A stretch of DNA of 64,000 bases, from NCBI GenBank assembly GCA_030141605.1, contig JAQGDQ010000023.1, forward strand, positions 1,110,328 to 1,174,327, read 5' to 3'. The position numbers and the translations under genes are program-made. The notes below the pieces were generated by a model that was not told the DNA's origin, did no database searches, and was given only the letters and a program-made list of their open reading frames with translations. Each line of letters begins with the position of its first letter. The first letter of the stretch is position 1. Positions 24,500 to 36,700 of the stretch are shown here, piece after piece. Source of the stretch: Tubiluchus corallicola. Lineage: Eukaryota; Priapulida; Priapulimorpha; Priapulimorphida; Tubiluchidae.

Positions 24500-26150
24500 G
24501 ATATCTAGCTGCTTCCTAAATTGCATATGTGGGGTGCATTACGGAATGCTCGTTCTATGACAGAGAAAACTGCTGCCTTAGCATCAATACTACTGGACGA
24601 AAATTTAGACTGCATAATTTGAACCGAAACGTGGTTTAAAACCAAAGACGATCCCATTATTTCTGAAGTGCTGTCTTCTATTAAGGAGTATTCATTGTAT
24701 CAGCAACCTCGTGAGAAACGTGGAGTTGGCGGTGTGGCCATCATTGCTCGATCAAATTTAGTTGTTTCTGAGAAAGTATCTCACTACATCCTTTGAGTCA
24801 ATAGACATCTCATTCAAAGTTGCCAGGTGAATTTTACATTTCATTATAATTTGTCGTCCACCAAAGAGTACAAAAACAGAGTGTAACGGATACAAGAAAA
24901 CATCTTTGGTTGCATAGTTGTTTATTCTAAACAAAAAAAACAAATAAAGAAATAATAAGAAACAAATTACACAGAAAATTTAAAGCAAATGTGCTATTGT
25001 CTGACATAATGAAACTCACAATATGAAAATGAAGCTGTCGTAATAGAAAATACAATATTAAAAAGTACAGAAAGTAATATATACTGCCAATATTCTGTAG
25101 CACAAATCAACTGAAATCTTTTCTAGACTAATTACATATTTACCACACATTCTAATTCGTTTCAAGTTACTAAACATCAAGTTCAAATTACTTAACTAAA
25201 TATAATTATTGCTTACATCATTGCCCCAGTCTTGAGAGGAACAAGTTAAGGTTCAGGTACACTACCAGTATAAAATCGAAAAAAAACTAGCAAAAAACAA
25301 TGTAAATACATTCTCACACACTACTGACAACCAAAACGTTCCCGTATACTCAAACCGTCAATAATACCTACTGTTTAAAACACATTGAGCCAGTGAACCA
25401 AGACAAATGGCGCGAAATTTGAAGGCGCGAATATCGTTGACAAACGATACGCAATCTTAAGGCGCGAAATTTACTGACAGTCTGCTACACAGAGGTACAA
25501 CAAGTGATTTTAGTTTCGATTTTTCAACCTTGTTAAAGTTCGCAGTTCCATCCTGCAAACTTATCGTTGCGGGAGATTTCAATTTTCACTATGAAATGGA
25601 CAGTTTACCAGATACCAGTTTACCAGACGAAGCTGATGGCCAGAACGTCTTTTCTATGATGAACGTACTCTCGGACACTTAAGTCACATTCAGGGAAGGT
25701 ACTTCCTCGTGACATTCCACGTGAACAGTTAGTAGACAGGTTTTCAAATTTTTTGAAGATAAAAAATAAAATTTGTAAATTTTGGGAGATACTTTCAGCG
25801 AACATCTCTACTTTAGAATATCCTGTTACAGAAGACACTAGCAATGCTTTTTAGGGTTTCAAGCCTGTAACTGTAGGCACAATAACAAAGTTAATCAGTG
25901 AGTCTTCATGCCAGTCATGTTCATTGGACAACATCATTTGTGAAAAAGTCAGTCTCAGCTTTGGCATCCTTTTTCACACATCTCTACAATGTCTTTTAGC
26001 TTACAGGTGAAATTCAACGTTATTTAAAATTGGCTACTGTACGCCCACTTCTGAAAAAACATTATTTGGATGCTACCATCTTGAATAATTATCGTTCCGT
26101 CTCAAATTTATGCTATATTTTCAAAATACTAGAGCGTATAATAGTGAGTG
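24500..26150 (+). mobile_element. LINE endonuclease and RT fragments, interrupted by a solo LTR
   Basis: The left piece reads LWGALRNARSM-like and LDENLDCI-TETWFK (about 24530-24640), then GVGGVAIIARSNLVVSEK (about 24725-24778), the APE-type endonuclease of a LINE. After the LTR insertion (24882-25489) it continues as LLKFAVPSCKLIVAGDFNFH (about 25533-25590), the GDFN catalytic block. The right piece (about 26010-26150) reads IQRYLKLATVRPLLKK and NNYRSVSNLCYIFKILERII, the RT fingers. The intervening linker is shortened and shifted. Dead copy. Confidence 0.75.
24882..25489. repeat. Solo LTR (608 bp) with 5-bp target duplication
   Basis: Begins TGTAACGG, ends CTGCTACA, and is bracketed by CAGAG on both sides (24877-24881 and 25490-25494). 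Removing it restores a continuous LINE sequence, confirming it as an insertion. The first 106 bp recur in inverted orientation at 26321-26427, beside the antisense BEL/Pao integrase. A 5-bp duplication is what BEL/Pao and many Gypsy elements make. GGCGCGAAATTT occurs twice near the right end (about 25408 and 25460). Confidence 0.85.
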
Positions 26151-26154
26151 AATT

Positions 26155-26318
26155 TTCTAAGCCCATCTAGCCACATACCAAAAATTGTGGCCCTAGCCCA
26201 AAAACTGTAAGAGTAAATAAAGCCTAACGAAAAACAGATATATATTTAGGCTCCATTTACTCCTACAGTTTTTGGGCTAGGGCCACAATTTTTGGTATGT
26301 GGCTAGATGGGCTTAGAA
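26155..26318. mobile_element. Foldback MITE (164 bp)
   Basis: Almost entirely one hairpin: the left arm beginning TTCTAAGCCCATCTAGCCAC is matched exactly by the right arm for 55 bp and then with a few mismatches to about 73 bp, leaving a loop of about 18 bases. AATT lies on both sides (26151-26154 and 26319-26322) and may be the target duplication, though AATT is itself palindromic. No coding capacity. A diverged relative of the arm is at about 1062-1091. Confidence 0.85.
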
Positions 26319-26320
26319 AA

Positions 26321-26427
26321 TTGCTTTAAATTTTCTGTGTAATTTGTTTCTTATTATTTCTTAATTTGTTTTTTTTGTTTAGAATAAGCAACTATGCAAC
26401 CTAAGATGTTTTCTTGTATCCGTTACA
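26321..26427 (-). repeat. LTR fragment, inverted copy of 24882-24988
   Basis: About 106 bp matching the first 106 bp of the solo LTR at 24882 on the other strand with only a few differences. It ends (in minus orientation, begins) TGTAACGG exactly where the antisense BEL/Pao integrase frame is cut. The remainder of the LTR is missing; the MITE sits at its broken edge. Confidence 0.8.
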
Positions 26428-29400
26428 ATATTGTTTGCCCCGACAAAATTTGTAGCATTATCTGACCTGATTAAACTTGGAGTGCCACGTCTGTTAATGA
26501 ATCTGCCTAATGCATTTATAAAACTATCGGTTTCAAGAGAATGCAAAACCTCAATGTGAATTGCGCGACTGACAAGGCACGTAAAAACGCAGCCATATCT
26601 TTTTGCCTCTACTCTACCATGCTTTACTCTGAAAGTACCAAAACAGTCCACTCCTACATTTGTGAAAGGAGGCAGCCCCAATACTGTTCTATCGTAAGGC
26701 ATATCTGCCATCTTTTAACACTCAGGAGAAGCATAACGACGTCTGCAAGGAAAACAGTTTCTGCTAGCCCTTCAAACAGCTGTTCTAGCCTTAATTATCC
26801 AATATTTCTCGTGGATCAACGATAATACATGCTCTCTCCCCGAATGACTGCACATTTCATGGTAGTGGCGAACGATGAGAGTGACAACATTGTCATCCTT
26901 AGGCAGTATCACCTGATGCTTGGCATTCTCAGGTAAGGCAGAATTTCTCAGACGTCCACCCACACACAATAGGCCCCCAAAAGAGAGAATAGGATCAGAT
27001 CAATTTTCCTCAGATCATTACTACCAGGCAAGCCAGCATGACTATTTCTCTGCAGTGCCAAGAGAATAGGCTTAAAATACTTCCATTGCAAGAACCTCAC
27101 AATATGTTGCTCTGCCTGCTGTAGTTCCACAACGGAAAGTTGCCCTGAGAAAGCAACTTCACTTTCACCCCTAGCCTAACACAACAGCAGCATTCTCAGC
27201 CTTAAACTCCAGGCCACACTCTTTTTGAGCATGTACCAAGACGAATGTCTTTTAAATAGTTTATTCACTAAATTCAAATCGCCAGTAGTGGATGCTATGC
27301 AAGATGTTACTTTTGGACTTGAAGACTTATCTTGCTTGATTTCAGTATCATTTGCAAAGTCATAGTCTAGGGAAATTGTCCATTCTATTTGAACCACTGG
27401 CTCCCATAGAAACTTTGGCCCGCACAGCCACTTTTTACAAGCAATAAACTGTTCAACAGGCATCCCCCTAGAAGCAAAATCTGCTGGATTTTCCCGCGAG
27501 CTGACATAGAACCACTGACAGATTCGATCCTTCATGAACAAAGCTCAAACGATTGGCAACAAAGGTTTTGAAGGTTTTATCTGTATTCCGTATGTATCCC
27601 AGCACAATCATGCTATCAGTCCAGTAAGTTGTTATCCCAATCACCAGCTCTGCCTTTAAAACCTGATTTAACTTTACTGCCATGACAGTGGCATAGAGTT
27701 CAACTCTAAAACTGTTAAAGCTTTCAATGGCGCTAGACGAGACCTCGCTAGAACAAAACTTTGTCACTTTTATCCAAAAAGTGAAGATAGGACACTGCTC
27801 TATAGGCAACTTGTGAGGCATCTGAAAAAATGTGAAGCTCGCAGCTACCGAGCTCACCACTGTCCACTGGCAAAAAATGGTCAACACCAAAATGATCCAA
27901 TCTAGGAAAATCTGGCAACCAAGCCTCCACTTTAGATCAGTTTCCTCCTCAAGAAGATCATCCCATCCTTTCTTCATTTTACTTTCTGATTGGAAAAGAA
28001 GCTTAGCAGTCAGAACAACAGGACAGATCAATCCCTAGGGGTTATAAACTGAGCTTAAGATACTTATAGACCACGTCAGGTAGATTCTTTTCTTCTCACC
28101 CTCGCCTGAACACCAATTCGGTCAGCCTCAGTATCTCAATACAATCCTAATGAACACTCTGCTGGCAAAACTCCTTGGCAAAATTCAGGTTTCTGACAGA
28201 TTCAGCTCTTTCCTCCAAAGACAATGCCTGCAAAACTTCACGATTGTTTGATATCCACTTAGTGATCCTAAATCCCCCGACGAGCCAAAAGGCTACATAT
28301 CTGATTAATGAAATCAGTTGCCTCCTCTACTGAATGAAAAGGCTTTAAGCAGTCATCAACGTAGAAATTTTTTAACACTGCTAGAATAATGCATTCTGAG
28401 AAGACTTTCTGATTATCAAGAGCTGTTCTTCGCAATGCATAAGAAGTACAACTTGGGCTCCACTTTCCCCCAAAGAGATGCCTGGTCATTCTATATGTGA
28501 CTGGCTCTTGTTGACGATCCCCATTCGGAAACTAAAGGAAGTGCAGTACGTCACGATGAGCAGGTGGAACCATTATTTGATTAAACATAGCCTCAATGTC
28601 ACCCATAACAGCAATAGGACCCTCTCTAAAGTGCAACAACACACCTATTAGTTTATTTGTGAGATCTGGCCCTTGATAAACCTGCATGTTTAAAGAAACA
28701 CCTTGATACTCAGCTGCACAGTTGAACACAATTCGTAGTTTTGACAGCTTGTTAGGATTAATCACTTCTCTTAATCCTCATTCTGGAGCGGTGGTGCAAC
28801 TTCAGCAAACCCTTTTTGTAGCATGTCAGCAATGCCTTGTGCATATTTGGCATGTTGTTCAGGCTCACGTGTCAGTTTCCACTTAAGTGTGTAAAGACGA
28901 CGTTCGGCTAAACTATAATTGTTGGGGAACTGAGGAGGATTAAACATGAAGGGAATGTCCATGTCCACCTGATAGTGGCCATTTACAGTAAGAACAGAAT
29001 TGTTCCAAATTTTCAAAACTCTTTTATCTTCAACAGATAGTGGGGATAAGCAACTTCTGGAACAGCATCAGCCTGCCAAAAATTCTGCACCTGATCTGTC
29101 AAGTCCTCATCACATCTAGTGCAACTGACCACTGCTGTGCACTCTTCTGCTGCTTCACAAACAGTGCCATTAATGGTCCAACCTAGAGGTGTCCGAACCG
29201 TGTATGGTTGATCTATCATTCCTCGCCTTACTTCCAAATGACGAAATGCTTCAGCATTATCTTGCCCGATAAGAAGCATGACCTCTTTACTAGACCTCAC
29301 ATGAGTAAAACTGGTTCTGCTCCTTCATCATGGTTGCTTCCACAAGAAGGGACGCCTTATGTGCACAAACCTCCGCCTTAGCACTACTAATGTAACTAGA

Positions 29401-29975
29401 CCTGGCAGAACGTGAACTAGTAGAGTGTGAGCCTGCATTACTACCCATTACTAATGCATTATGAGCCGACAGATTGCGACTTATTGCTGGTTTATTCAAA
29501 AAAAGGATTGGACTTTGATGCAACCATGCTAGGTGTTCCATGGAATGGGTTAGTGCTAAACGGACTCCTATATGTACCTCCCCATCGGGCTTAATATGCT
29601 CTGGTTGTGCCACATAATCACCAATTCTTTCCAAACAGGCATTTACACCTTGTTGTACCTTTTCAACGTATAATCTCGCATTAGCTTGAGCCTCATCTTC
29701 CTGTGGAATAAATTTCACGACTTCTTCATGCAGCTGTCTGAAGTTCTGAAACAGATGCTGTAATTCACCCTGCAACGGCGGAAGTTGAATTTTATCTGGA
29801 CACGTTTCAATTAATGTATCTATGTGGTTTATCTTCTTAGTAATCATGTGCTTAGCAACTGCTTGTGCTGACTCCCCCTTTGCAGACCCTGCCTTTTCAG
29901 TCATTTCACCTGCAGATAGCATTAAACACGCAAAGAAACGAAAACAGTTTTGCAAATTTTGCAAAACAGTCAAAC
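26428..29975 (-). mobile_element. BEL/Pao LTR retrotransposon, antisense, decayed
   Basis: Minus-strand polyprotein in the usual BEL/Pao order. Gag-like part 29973-29290 (an Ala/Ser-rich segment SSRSARSSYISSAKAEVCAH near its end); protease region 29300-29013 (VMLLIGQDNAEAF, VRTPLGWTINGTV); reverse transcriptase 29016-28268 ([50 protein letters not shown] with motif A Asp, and NFYVDDCLK as motif C); RNase H 28031-27176 (PADFASRGMP at its end); integrase zinc region 26969-26772 (RHYHEMCSHSGREH) and core 26711-26428 ([10 protein letters not shown], then [12 protein letters not shown]). The integrase ends abruptly at 26428 against an LTR fragment. Gag and protease are joined by a deletion. Several frameshifts and stops, so not active. 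Confidence 0.88.
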
Positions 29976-30039
29976 GTCAAACATCACACAATAACACTAT
30001 TACACAGGCATTTGCAAACCTGCACCACCCAAAATAGCA

Positions 30040-32090
30040 ACAGCAATCACAATCATGCGAAGTTTGCTGTCGTAAGAAAGGACAGCAACGTAAACCGCGG
30101 GCGCCCTTACAACAATATCGTGTAGGAGCACCTATGGAGAGGGTGGCCATTGATGTAGCTGGGCCATTTTCGTTGTCTTCGCGTAAAAACAAATTCGTTT
30201 TGGTTGCGATGGACTTTTTTTCTAAATGGCCAGAGGCTTATGCAATCCCAAACCAAGAAGCTGAAACAGTAGCTTCAGTATTAGTTGAAGAATTTTTCTG
30301 TCGGTATGGAATGCCTTTAGAAATTCATTCTGATTAGGGCCGCAATTTCGAAAGCAACATTTTTCAACAATACTGCGAACTCATGGGCATTGAAAAAAGG
30401 CGAACTGCTGCTTTTGAACTCAAAAAGTGACGGACTTGCAGAACGATACATTAAGACTTTGAGCATCAATCAAAAAGACTGGGACAGTAAATTACCCTTG
30501 CTGTTAATGTCGTATCACAGTGCTGTGCATGAGACTACCAATTTCACTCCTGCTCAAGTGATGTATGGACGTGAGTTACGACTCCCGTATGAATTACTAA
30601 CTGGAAAACCCCCTACTAACATTACGTGTACTAACTATGTGGAATTCATACCAAAATTAGAACAGCATTTGTATGATGTACATCAATTCGTACGCAATAA
30701 TTTGCGTTTCTCTGGTGAGGTAATGCGTAAGAGGTATGATGTTCGCTCTCGTCTTCTCCTCTGTTCTCCTGGTGATAAAGTCTGGCTCTTCAATCCTCAA
30801 AGGAAAGTCGGCAAAAACAATAAACTGCAGTCCAATTGGCACGGTCCCTATGTAATAATAGATAAATTATCTGATGTAACCTATATAATTAAGCTCACTG
30901 ATAGAAAGCAACAGCCAAAAATTGTACACTCTGATCGATTATGGAAGTATGTTCCAGCAGAAGGTTTTACTTGGAGTGGAGACAGCTCGAAGAACTACGA
31001 ACAACCCATGGTACGCTGATGCTAATACTAGTGTTGACGTCCAATCACAACAATATGAACTTTCTGATTCTAATAGCTCGAGTAATGCTGATCCTGATGT
31101 GGAAGAATGCAGAAGTTTACAACTTGAACCATCCGTGGAACAACTACCATTACCAATAGGTGATGCGCCAGGAGAGGACATAGACTCTTTTATTTTGCCA
31201 CCTTCACGTTATACATTGCCACACGGAAATGACACTCGAGTTCATGAGACACAGAAGATGATCTTGAAATTTCATCGAGTTTTCATGACAGCTTGCCAAT
31301 TGCTCCTATGGGTTTCTCTCTTACATTGAGTCCTATCCAGGAAGAAGGGTCATATCCTAGTGAAACTCACCCCAGGGGTCGTGGAAAACTAAAAGACCTG
31401 CCAGCACCTTTCCCCATAGGACGATTTCCTTTGACATCAACACCCATACGAAACGAATTTCCTGGGACTCAGACGTTAGAATTACTTGAAACCGCATCCC
31501 TCGCTGCTGACAGCAAAGAAACAAGAGACGTATCGACACGTGATCTTATCCTTGATTGGCAACCTGAGTTAACCCTTGAATTACCAAAGCCTTTAACCCC
31601 TGAAAAACTGGTGAAAATTCATTGCTTCACCAAGAGGCCAATGACGTCACTAGAGTTGAGGGTGAACTCAATTCACAACCTGGTGGCCAGGCTTCAGTTA
31701 ACAATGAACAATAAATAATTAATTTCTTTGATAGTCCTGAAAACCCATGTCCTATCACTAAAGAAAACTGGAAAGAACATTTTGACAAGCAGCGTGTGAC
31801 AAATGCTAACAATTTATCAACGAGTAACCTCCCAATGCAACAACTTGACTGTTCTGACTCACATGAACTTTCTCACTTACCGTTTTTAGTTAGTGCAGCT
31901 TCTGAAGTTCCTTGCCAGGGTATGCTTACACCGTCACCATTACCGTCATTGCAATACCCTAGACGCACACGCAAAGTACCTGAGTACTACAGTGGATATG
32001 TGTATGAAAACCCTACAAGTCAAAGACTGATGAATGTAGTCCACAATTATGACGACTTACATCGGTTTACCATGAGAGATCTCTAAACTC
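30040..32090 (+). mobile_element. Ty3/Gypsy retrotransposon fragment (copy 2): integrase and tail
   Basis: Plus strand. Begins in the linker before the integrase core (about 30055, VCCRKKGQQRKPRAPLQQYR). The core follows with MERVAIDVAGPF (first Asp) and EIHSD (second Asp). A TAG at 30335-30337 replaces the Gln expected after HSD. Then a deletion with frameshift removes the sequence before SDGLAERY (third Glu, about 30427-30450). The C-terminal GPY/F module is at about 30838-30895 (WHGPYVIIDKLSDVTYII). RT and RNase H are absent. After the integrase the coding signal runs through shifted frames to 32084. Confidence 0.82.
30960..32086 (+). pseudogene. Long integrase C-terminal tail of Gypsy copy 2
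   Basis: About 370 codons across three frames after the GPY/F module. It begins with an acidic Ser-rich part (SDSNSSSNADPDVEECRSLQ, about 31062-31120) and continues with Pro-rich segments (LPAPFPIGRFPLTSTPIRNE). It ends in YPRRTRKVPEYYSGYVYE (about 31957-32010), then VHNYDDLHRFTMRDL and a stop at 32084-32086. Copy 1 ends in a similar YP-R-R...Y-G-Y motif. It lacks a signal peptide or hydrophobic segment. Comparable short basic motifs close many Gypsy integrases; the long spacer is the unusual part. Confidence 0.55.
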
Positions 32091-34086
32091 TGTCGTTGCT
32101 GTAATAGTAGTCGTGATTCTTAAAACAAGGAGTAAAACCCGTGAACGTCTTATTACCAAGCTGCAAACCGGAGTATGTAGTTGCAAAGTACCTTAATAAT
32201 TAACTTTCCAAGAGTACTACAACCACGCTCGCAAAAAAGGATCTTTCAAGAGAAATCATTTTTTATACGGTTATCAGGCTACAGATGTTTTGGAATTCAT
32301 TACGGACAAAAATCTAACAATGGCCTTTGTAAGAAGCGTGAGAAGAAAAAAGGAACATTCGTCCAAAATCTAATAAAAGGTGAGCGAAACTGAATAGACA
32401 AAGAAAAAAATCACAAATTCCAATGTTTACTTGATCAGCTGGTTTAGAGAAACGCCGTCAACACGTGTCCTACTGTAGAAGCATACCTGGATGAAGATGA
32501 ATCAGTTTTCTCCCTTTAAATCGCCACACTGTATCAAACAAAGAAATGCGATACAACGCTGTTAGACCAGTGATGCTTACAAGCTTGCCGTAAATTCTAC
32601 CAAAAAGACGAAAATTGCCAATTCGACGTAAAGAAGAGGCTTAGAGCAAATAAAATCTGATAGCTAAGTCTTTAAGTAAAGCGAATACTCCTTTTTAGAA
32701 TAAGCGATTACTGAGGCTCTAATCCTCTAAAGAAAAGCAGGGAGAGAATAAGAGATGAAGTAATAATGTGAATGAATACTTGGCAAAAGTAACAGAAAAT
32801 GTTATACCAGGAATCATTGTATAATAAATGTTCTTGAATAGTTGAATATTGTTTCCAATTATGGCCTGTTATTGCGTCTAGCACTAATCAATTTAGTTGA
32901 TTAATGGCAGGATAAAACAATTGAATTCTGACGTTTATGTTCATAATAGAAATTATTTGTACAATTAGTCCGTCGTATAATTATTACGAGTCTTGTCATA
33001 AAATTATTACGAGTCTGTGATTCAGTAAAAATCTCGATTGGTCCTATTAACCTTACAAAAAAATTACTAATGCACATACACTCCCGTCGATTTCGTGGTT
33101 GCTCTAGTTGTCGGCTTATTAAACTCGTTAACTGATTGGTTAATGTATCCGCTTGATTGAGTGGCCATTTATAGTTTGGTAACTTGGTTCTTCATCATTC
33201 TTGCCCAATTGAGTGGCCTTTTACTTGGTATACTTGATTGATCAATACTGAATGTCTTCTTTTGTCTGCTCTTGAGAACGCACATAATCGCCCCAGCCCG
33301 TGTCACGTTTAAAATGTTTTAAAGTCCAACTTCTCCTTCAGTGATTTCAGCTGTCGAAATGCATCGTCAGATAGTTATTGAAATTGTAAAATGAAATATA
33401 ACATTACTAGTTGTAAAGTGCACAAAAGTAGGAACATTGATGAAGAATTGCCCTACTGATACTGAAAATATTAGATCAATAATACACCTGTAATGTTTTT
33501 TTAAATAATCAAAAACTCGTAACACGTAAGGAATTATTTTTTTAACCTTTCACTTAAGAAAAAATGCTAGTTGACTTAATTGATGCAGTAACAATTGTAA
33601 TTATATGTCCACTTTTAGGCTACGATCTTTATGCTTTAAAAACCGTCCAAATTAAAACTGAATGCGATACTTTTTTATTTTAATAAAATGTAGTAACACA
33701 ACTTCGAATGTTAAAAAAACCGCTAAAATGCACCTTTGTTAAAATAACTTAAGAATTGCAGTATATAAGTTGGTTATTACTGATTCTAACATCCGTAGAG
33801 AAGTTGTATAGGAATCTTATTTTTATTTTTCCTTAGCAGTGATTGTAAATGTAATTAATTAAGTGGATACGTCAGGTATTAATTAAGTTAAAGGAAAAGC
33901 ATACTCGAAATTTTGTAAACTGAGCATCCATACACTTGTGCACACAAATGATATAGAAAATAAAAATCTTTTCTTTTACGCGTTAAGGTTAAATGCAAGC
34001 GGTTGGCGTCAGCTGTCATCATTGTTTCTGAAATAATTAGTGTTTTCTAAAAGCGAGGACGCTTTTATTTCAGAAAGGTGGGGGTA
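32091..34086. other. Non-coding DNA in intron 1
   Basis: No coding frame recognised. A short tandem word, ATTATTACGAGTCT, occurs twice at about 32979-33015. Near 34050-34070 a small hairpin AAAAGCG-AGGA-CGCTTTT is visible. It may include the untranslated 3' part of the Gypsy element. Confidence 0.45.
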
Positions 34087-34345
34087 GTGTGGCGGGATTA
34101 AACCGCCTCGGAAACCACGGGCTTCATAAAAATGCAAAATTGCGTGGGCCAATCAAAGCTCAGTTTTCTAGGGCAATTTTCTCGAGCGTGTAACCTGTTC
34201 TCGTAGATTCGGGGGCAGTGCGTTCTGGCCATGTTCGGCTTCGGTTTCATTTTGTCTTTTTTTCTTGGTTGCTGTTATTAAGTCAGTAGTGATTCAGTAA
34301 TTTTTGGTTTAATCCCTTGGTTTGCATTTCGACTCAACGCGTAAG
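34087..34345 (+). repeat. Possible LTR start after a polypurine tract
   Basis: AGAAAGGTGGGGGTAG, a purine-rich tract, is followed at once by TGTGGCGGGATTAAACCGCC, a common form for an LTR start. This stretch is richer in G+C than its surroundings and contains a CCAAT word (GGCCAATCAAAG). The right end is uncertain and no partner LTR was found, so assignment to Gypsy copy 2 is a guess. Confidence 0.3.
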
Positions 34346-35809
34346 TGTCAGCTATAAACTCTTGTTAAGCGTTTCATTTTACTTTTTCTTTCTTTTTTTA
34401 TAATTTTTTTTAGTTAATACATGTAGTAAATTATAATCCTTGTTATCATAGACGGCATCACAGTATTAAAAAAGGTACCTCACTAAAAAGGATGCAAGCA
34501 AAAAGCACAGTAACACAGCAAATAATAAACAAGGGAGAAATTCATAACCTGTAAAAACACAGATTACAGTTATAGAACAAAGACAGGCCTTGTAGAAACT
34601 AATGAAATGTCTAACAGCGAACCATAGCTTATGTACAAGAAAAAAGTACAAGGCTAAGTAGGACATAAACCAAAATGCAAACTGGGGCGGAAGGCAAAAG
34701 TGTAATACTATGTGAGGTGATGAATCAGAAAAACAGGGTGAATAGAATATGATGATTTGATAGTCCGTCTTGGAATCAGGAGTTAGCTTAGCTTACACGC
34801 TACTAGATAAAAGTAACTGCGAAGACATAATCACTCTTCAGCATCCAGCGAGTTAAATGTCTTGATTGTGTAGCATCGTAGTCGGAAAACCTAAATGTTA
34901 ATTATTGTTAGCACCACCAGTACATATGACACGTTACAAGCAGTGCTAGCTACTGAAACTGAGAACAAACCTCAAAAACGAACAATACTGCAAGTCTTCG
35001 CGTTTTGAATGCATATTGCAAAAAAATATTGAATACGCCATTTATTTGTTTCACGAATTAAAGCAGGAATACAACGACTCCTATTACACGAAACGTGTGA
35101 ATTCACTGATAAAAACAGAGATAAAATCTTATGGATACTGATAGGTACGTGTTTCAACAATAACCTGGGCATATAAACGCTTTAGTGATGTGACGCTTGA
35201 AAAATTTTTGAGCGTGGGCGTACAATGGAGTTGGCATAGCAACAGGTAACAACAATGAAAAGAGAGGAAGAAGCATTTGCAAAGCCGCAATATAACAACC
35301 AAATATCAACGACACAACATAAACCTGGAAATGACAACAGCACAAGCACAAAAGAAAAACACAAAACTCCAAGTAGTCCAAAAACGTGCAAAAACGTACA
35401 TAACAAAACCGAAATGTGTGTTTTGTGAATAGGTGATAGATATCATAATAATGGTCTTGGCAACTGCCCAGCAAGTGAAAAAATCCTATTTGTGTGGAAA
35501 ATTAAATCATTTTAGCAAAGCATTTTCTCGTAAACACAATAAAATACATTATACCTTTACAATCTATTACGTACTGAAGAAGACATCAAACGAAAGATGT
35601 TGTCACTAGCGGCATTCTCAAAACTTGAAAATGTTTTCAGTAACAAGAACATTAGTCTAAACTGTGAACTTAGGGTCTTCAACACTTACATATCTTCCAT
35701 TTTTCTATACAATTGGAATTGTACACGTTGAAAGTAAATAATCAGCTGGAAATTGATGCGTTTCAATGACATTTATACGTACCATATTGCAGATAAAATG
35801 TTATAACTA
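34346..35809. other. Non-coding DNA in intron 1
   Basis: AT-rich; antisense frames here (for example 35154-35474) show no domain. Nothing identified. Confidence 0.45.
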
Positions 35810-36700
35810 ACAAAGATGTGTACAACAAAATCAAGGAAGATAGTCGGATCAGACCGTGCAAAAACGTTCAAACAAGGGCCCCTCGTGATGAACATCAATA
35901 TTGATAACCGTAATTTATATATGGAGCTGGATACGGACGCGTCTAAGTTAATTATAAGTAGAACTACATTAAACAAACATTTAGCAAGAATGTGTCCAGT
36001 GGTAAAAGCTCGCCCAAAACTTTAAAAAATCTGATGTTGATTTAAATACTTTTGAACACTTAACAGTGCGCCGAAATTTTTTTGTGAACGTTTCTCATAA
36101 TAGTCAACAAAAGGAACTTCCGCTTTTAATAGTTTCTGGCAGAACAACAACATTGCTCCGCAGAAACTGGTTAAATATGCTGAAGTTAGCCTGGAAATTT
36201 ATGCACGCGGTACACGTTGAGAACATAACTTAAAACGAAGTACTAGCTATACTAGACGAACACAGTAACCTATTCAACAACGAACTTGGCATTTTAAAAG
36301 TCATATCTATGTTGATAAGTCAGCAACACTTATGTTCTTCAAGGTGAAATCCGCACCACACGCTTTAAAGGTGTGGAACGCGAACTTGATAAACTAGAAA
36401 AACTTGACATAATTAAACTGGTTCAGTTTTCTAGATTTGCAGCACCGATTGCACCTTTCATTAAATAAGATGGCTCAATCCACATCTGTCGTGACAATAA
36501 AGTGACCATCAACAAGATTTTCAAACTAGATCCATATCCATTACCCTGTATCGAAAAACTGTACAGCAAAGTGACAGATGGAACTTTGTTTATCAAATGT
36601 GTACTTGGAAATTTTGCTTAACGAGGAATCACAAAAACACGTAGCGATATACACACATCGTGGACTGTATACTTACAGCAAGTTTTTTTTTACAACCGAT
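35810..36700 (+). mobile_element. Ty3/Gypsy protease-RT fragment
   Basis: The frame at 35816-36025 reads LYMELDTDASKLIISRTTLN, a retroviral-type aspartic protease motif in which the Gly of D-T-G is changed to Asp. It continues in shifted frames with LPLLIVSGRTTTLLRRNWLN (about 36120-36178). Reverse transcriptase begins at about 36370 (ERELDKLEKLDIIKLVQFSR, AAPIAPFIK, YPLPCIEKLYSKV) and breaks off near 36690, before the YxDD motif. Several frameshifts. The order is normal for pol. Confidence 0.75.

Noticed and set aside
35154-35474. Antisense Cys/Leu-rich frame with a hydrophobic stretch
   Set aside because: No homology I recognise, overlapped by another equally open frame, inside the intron.
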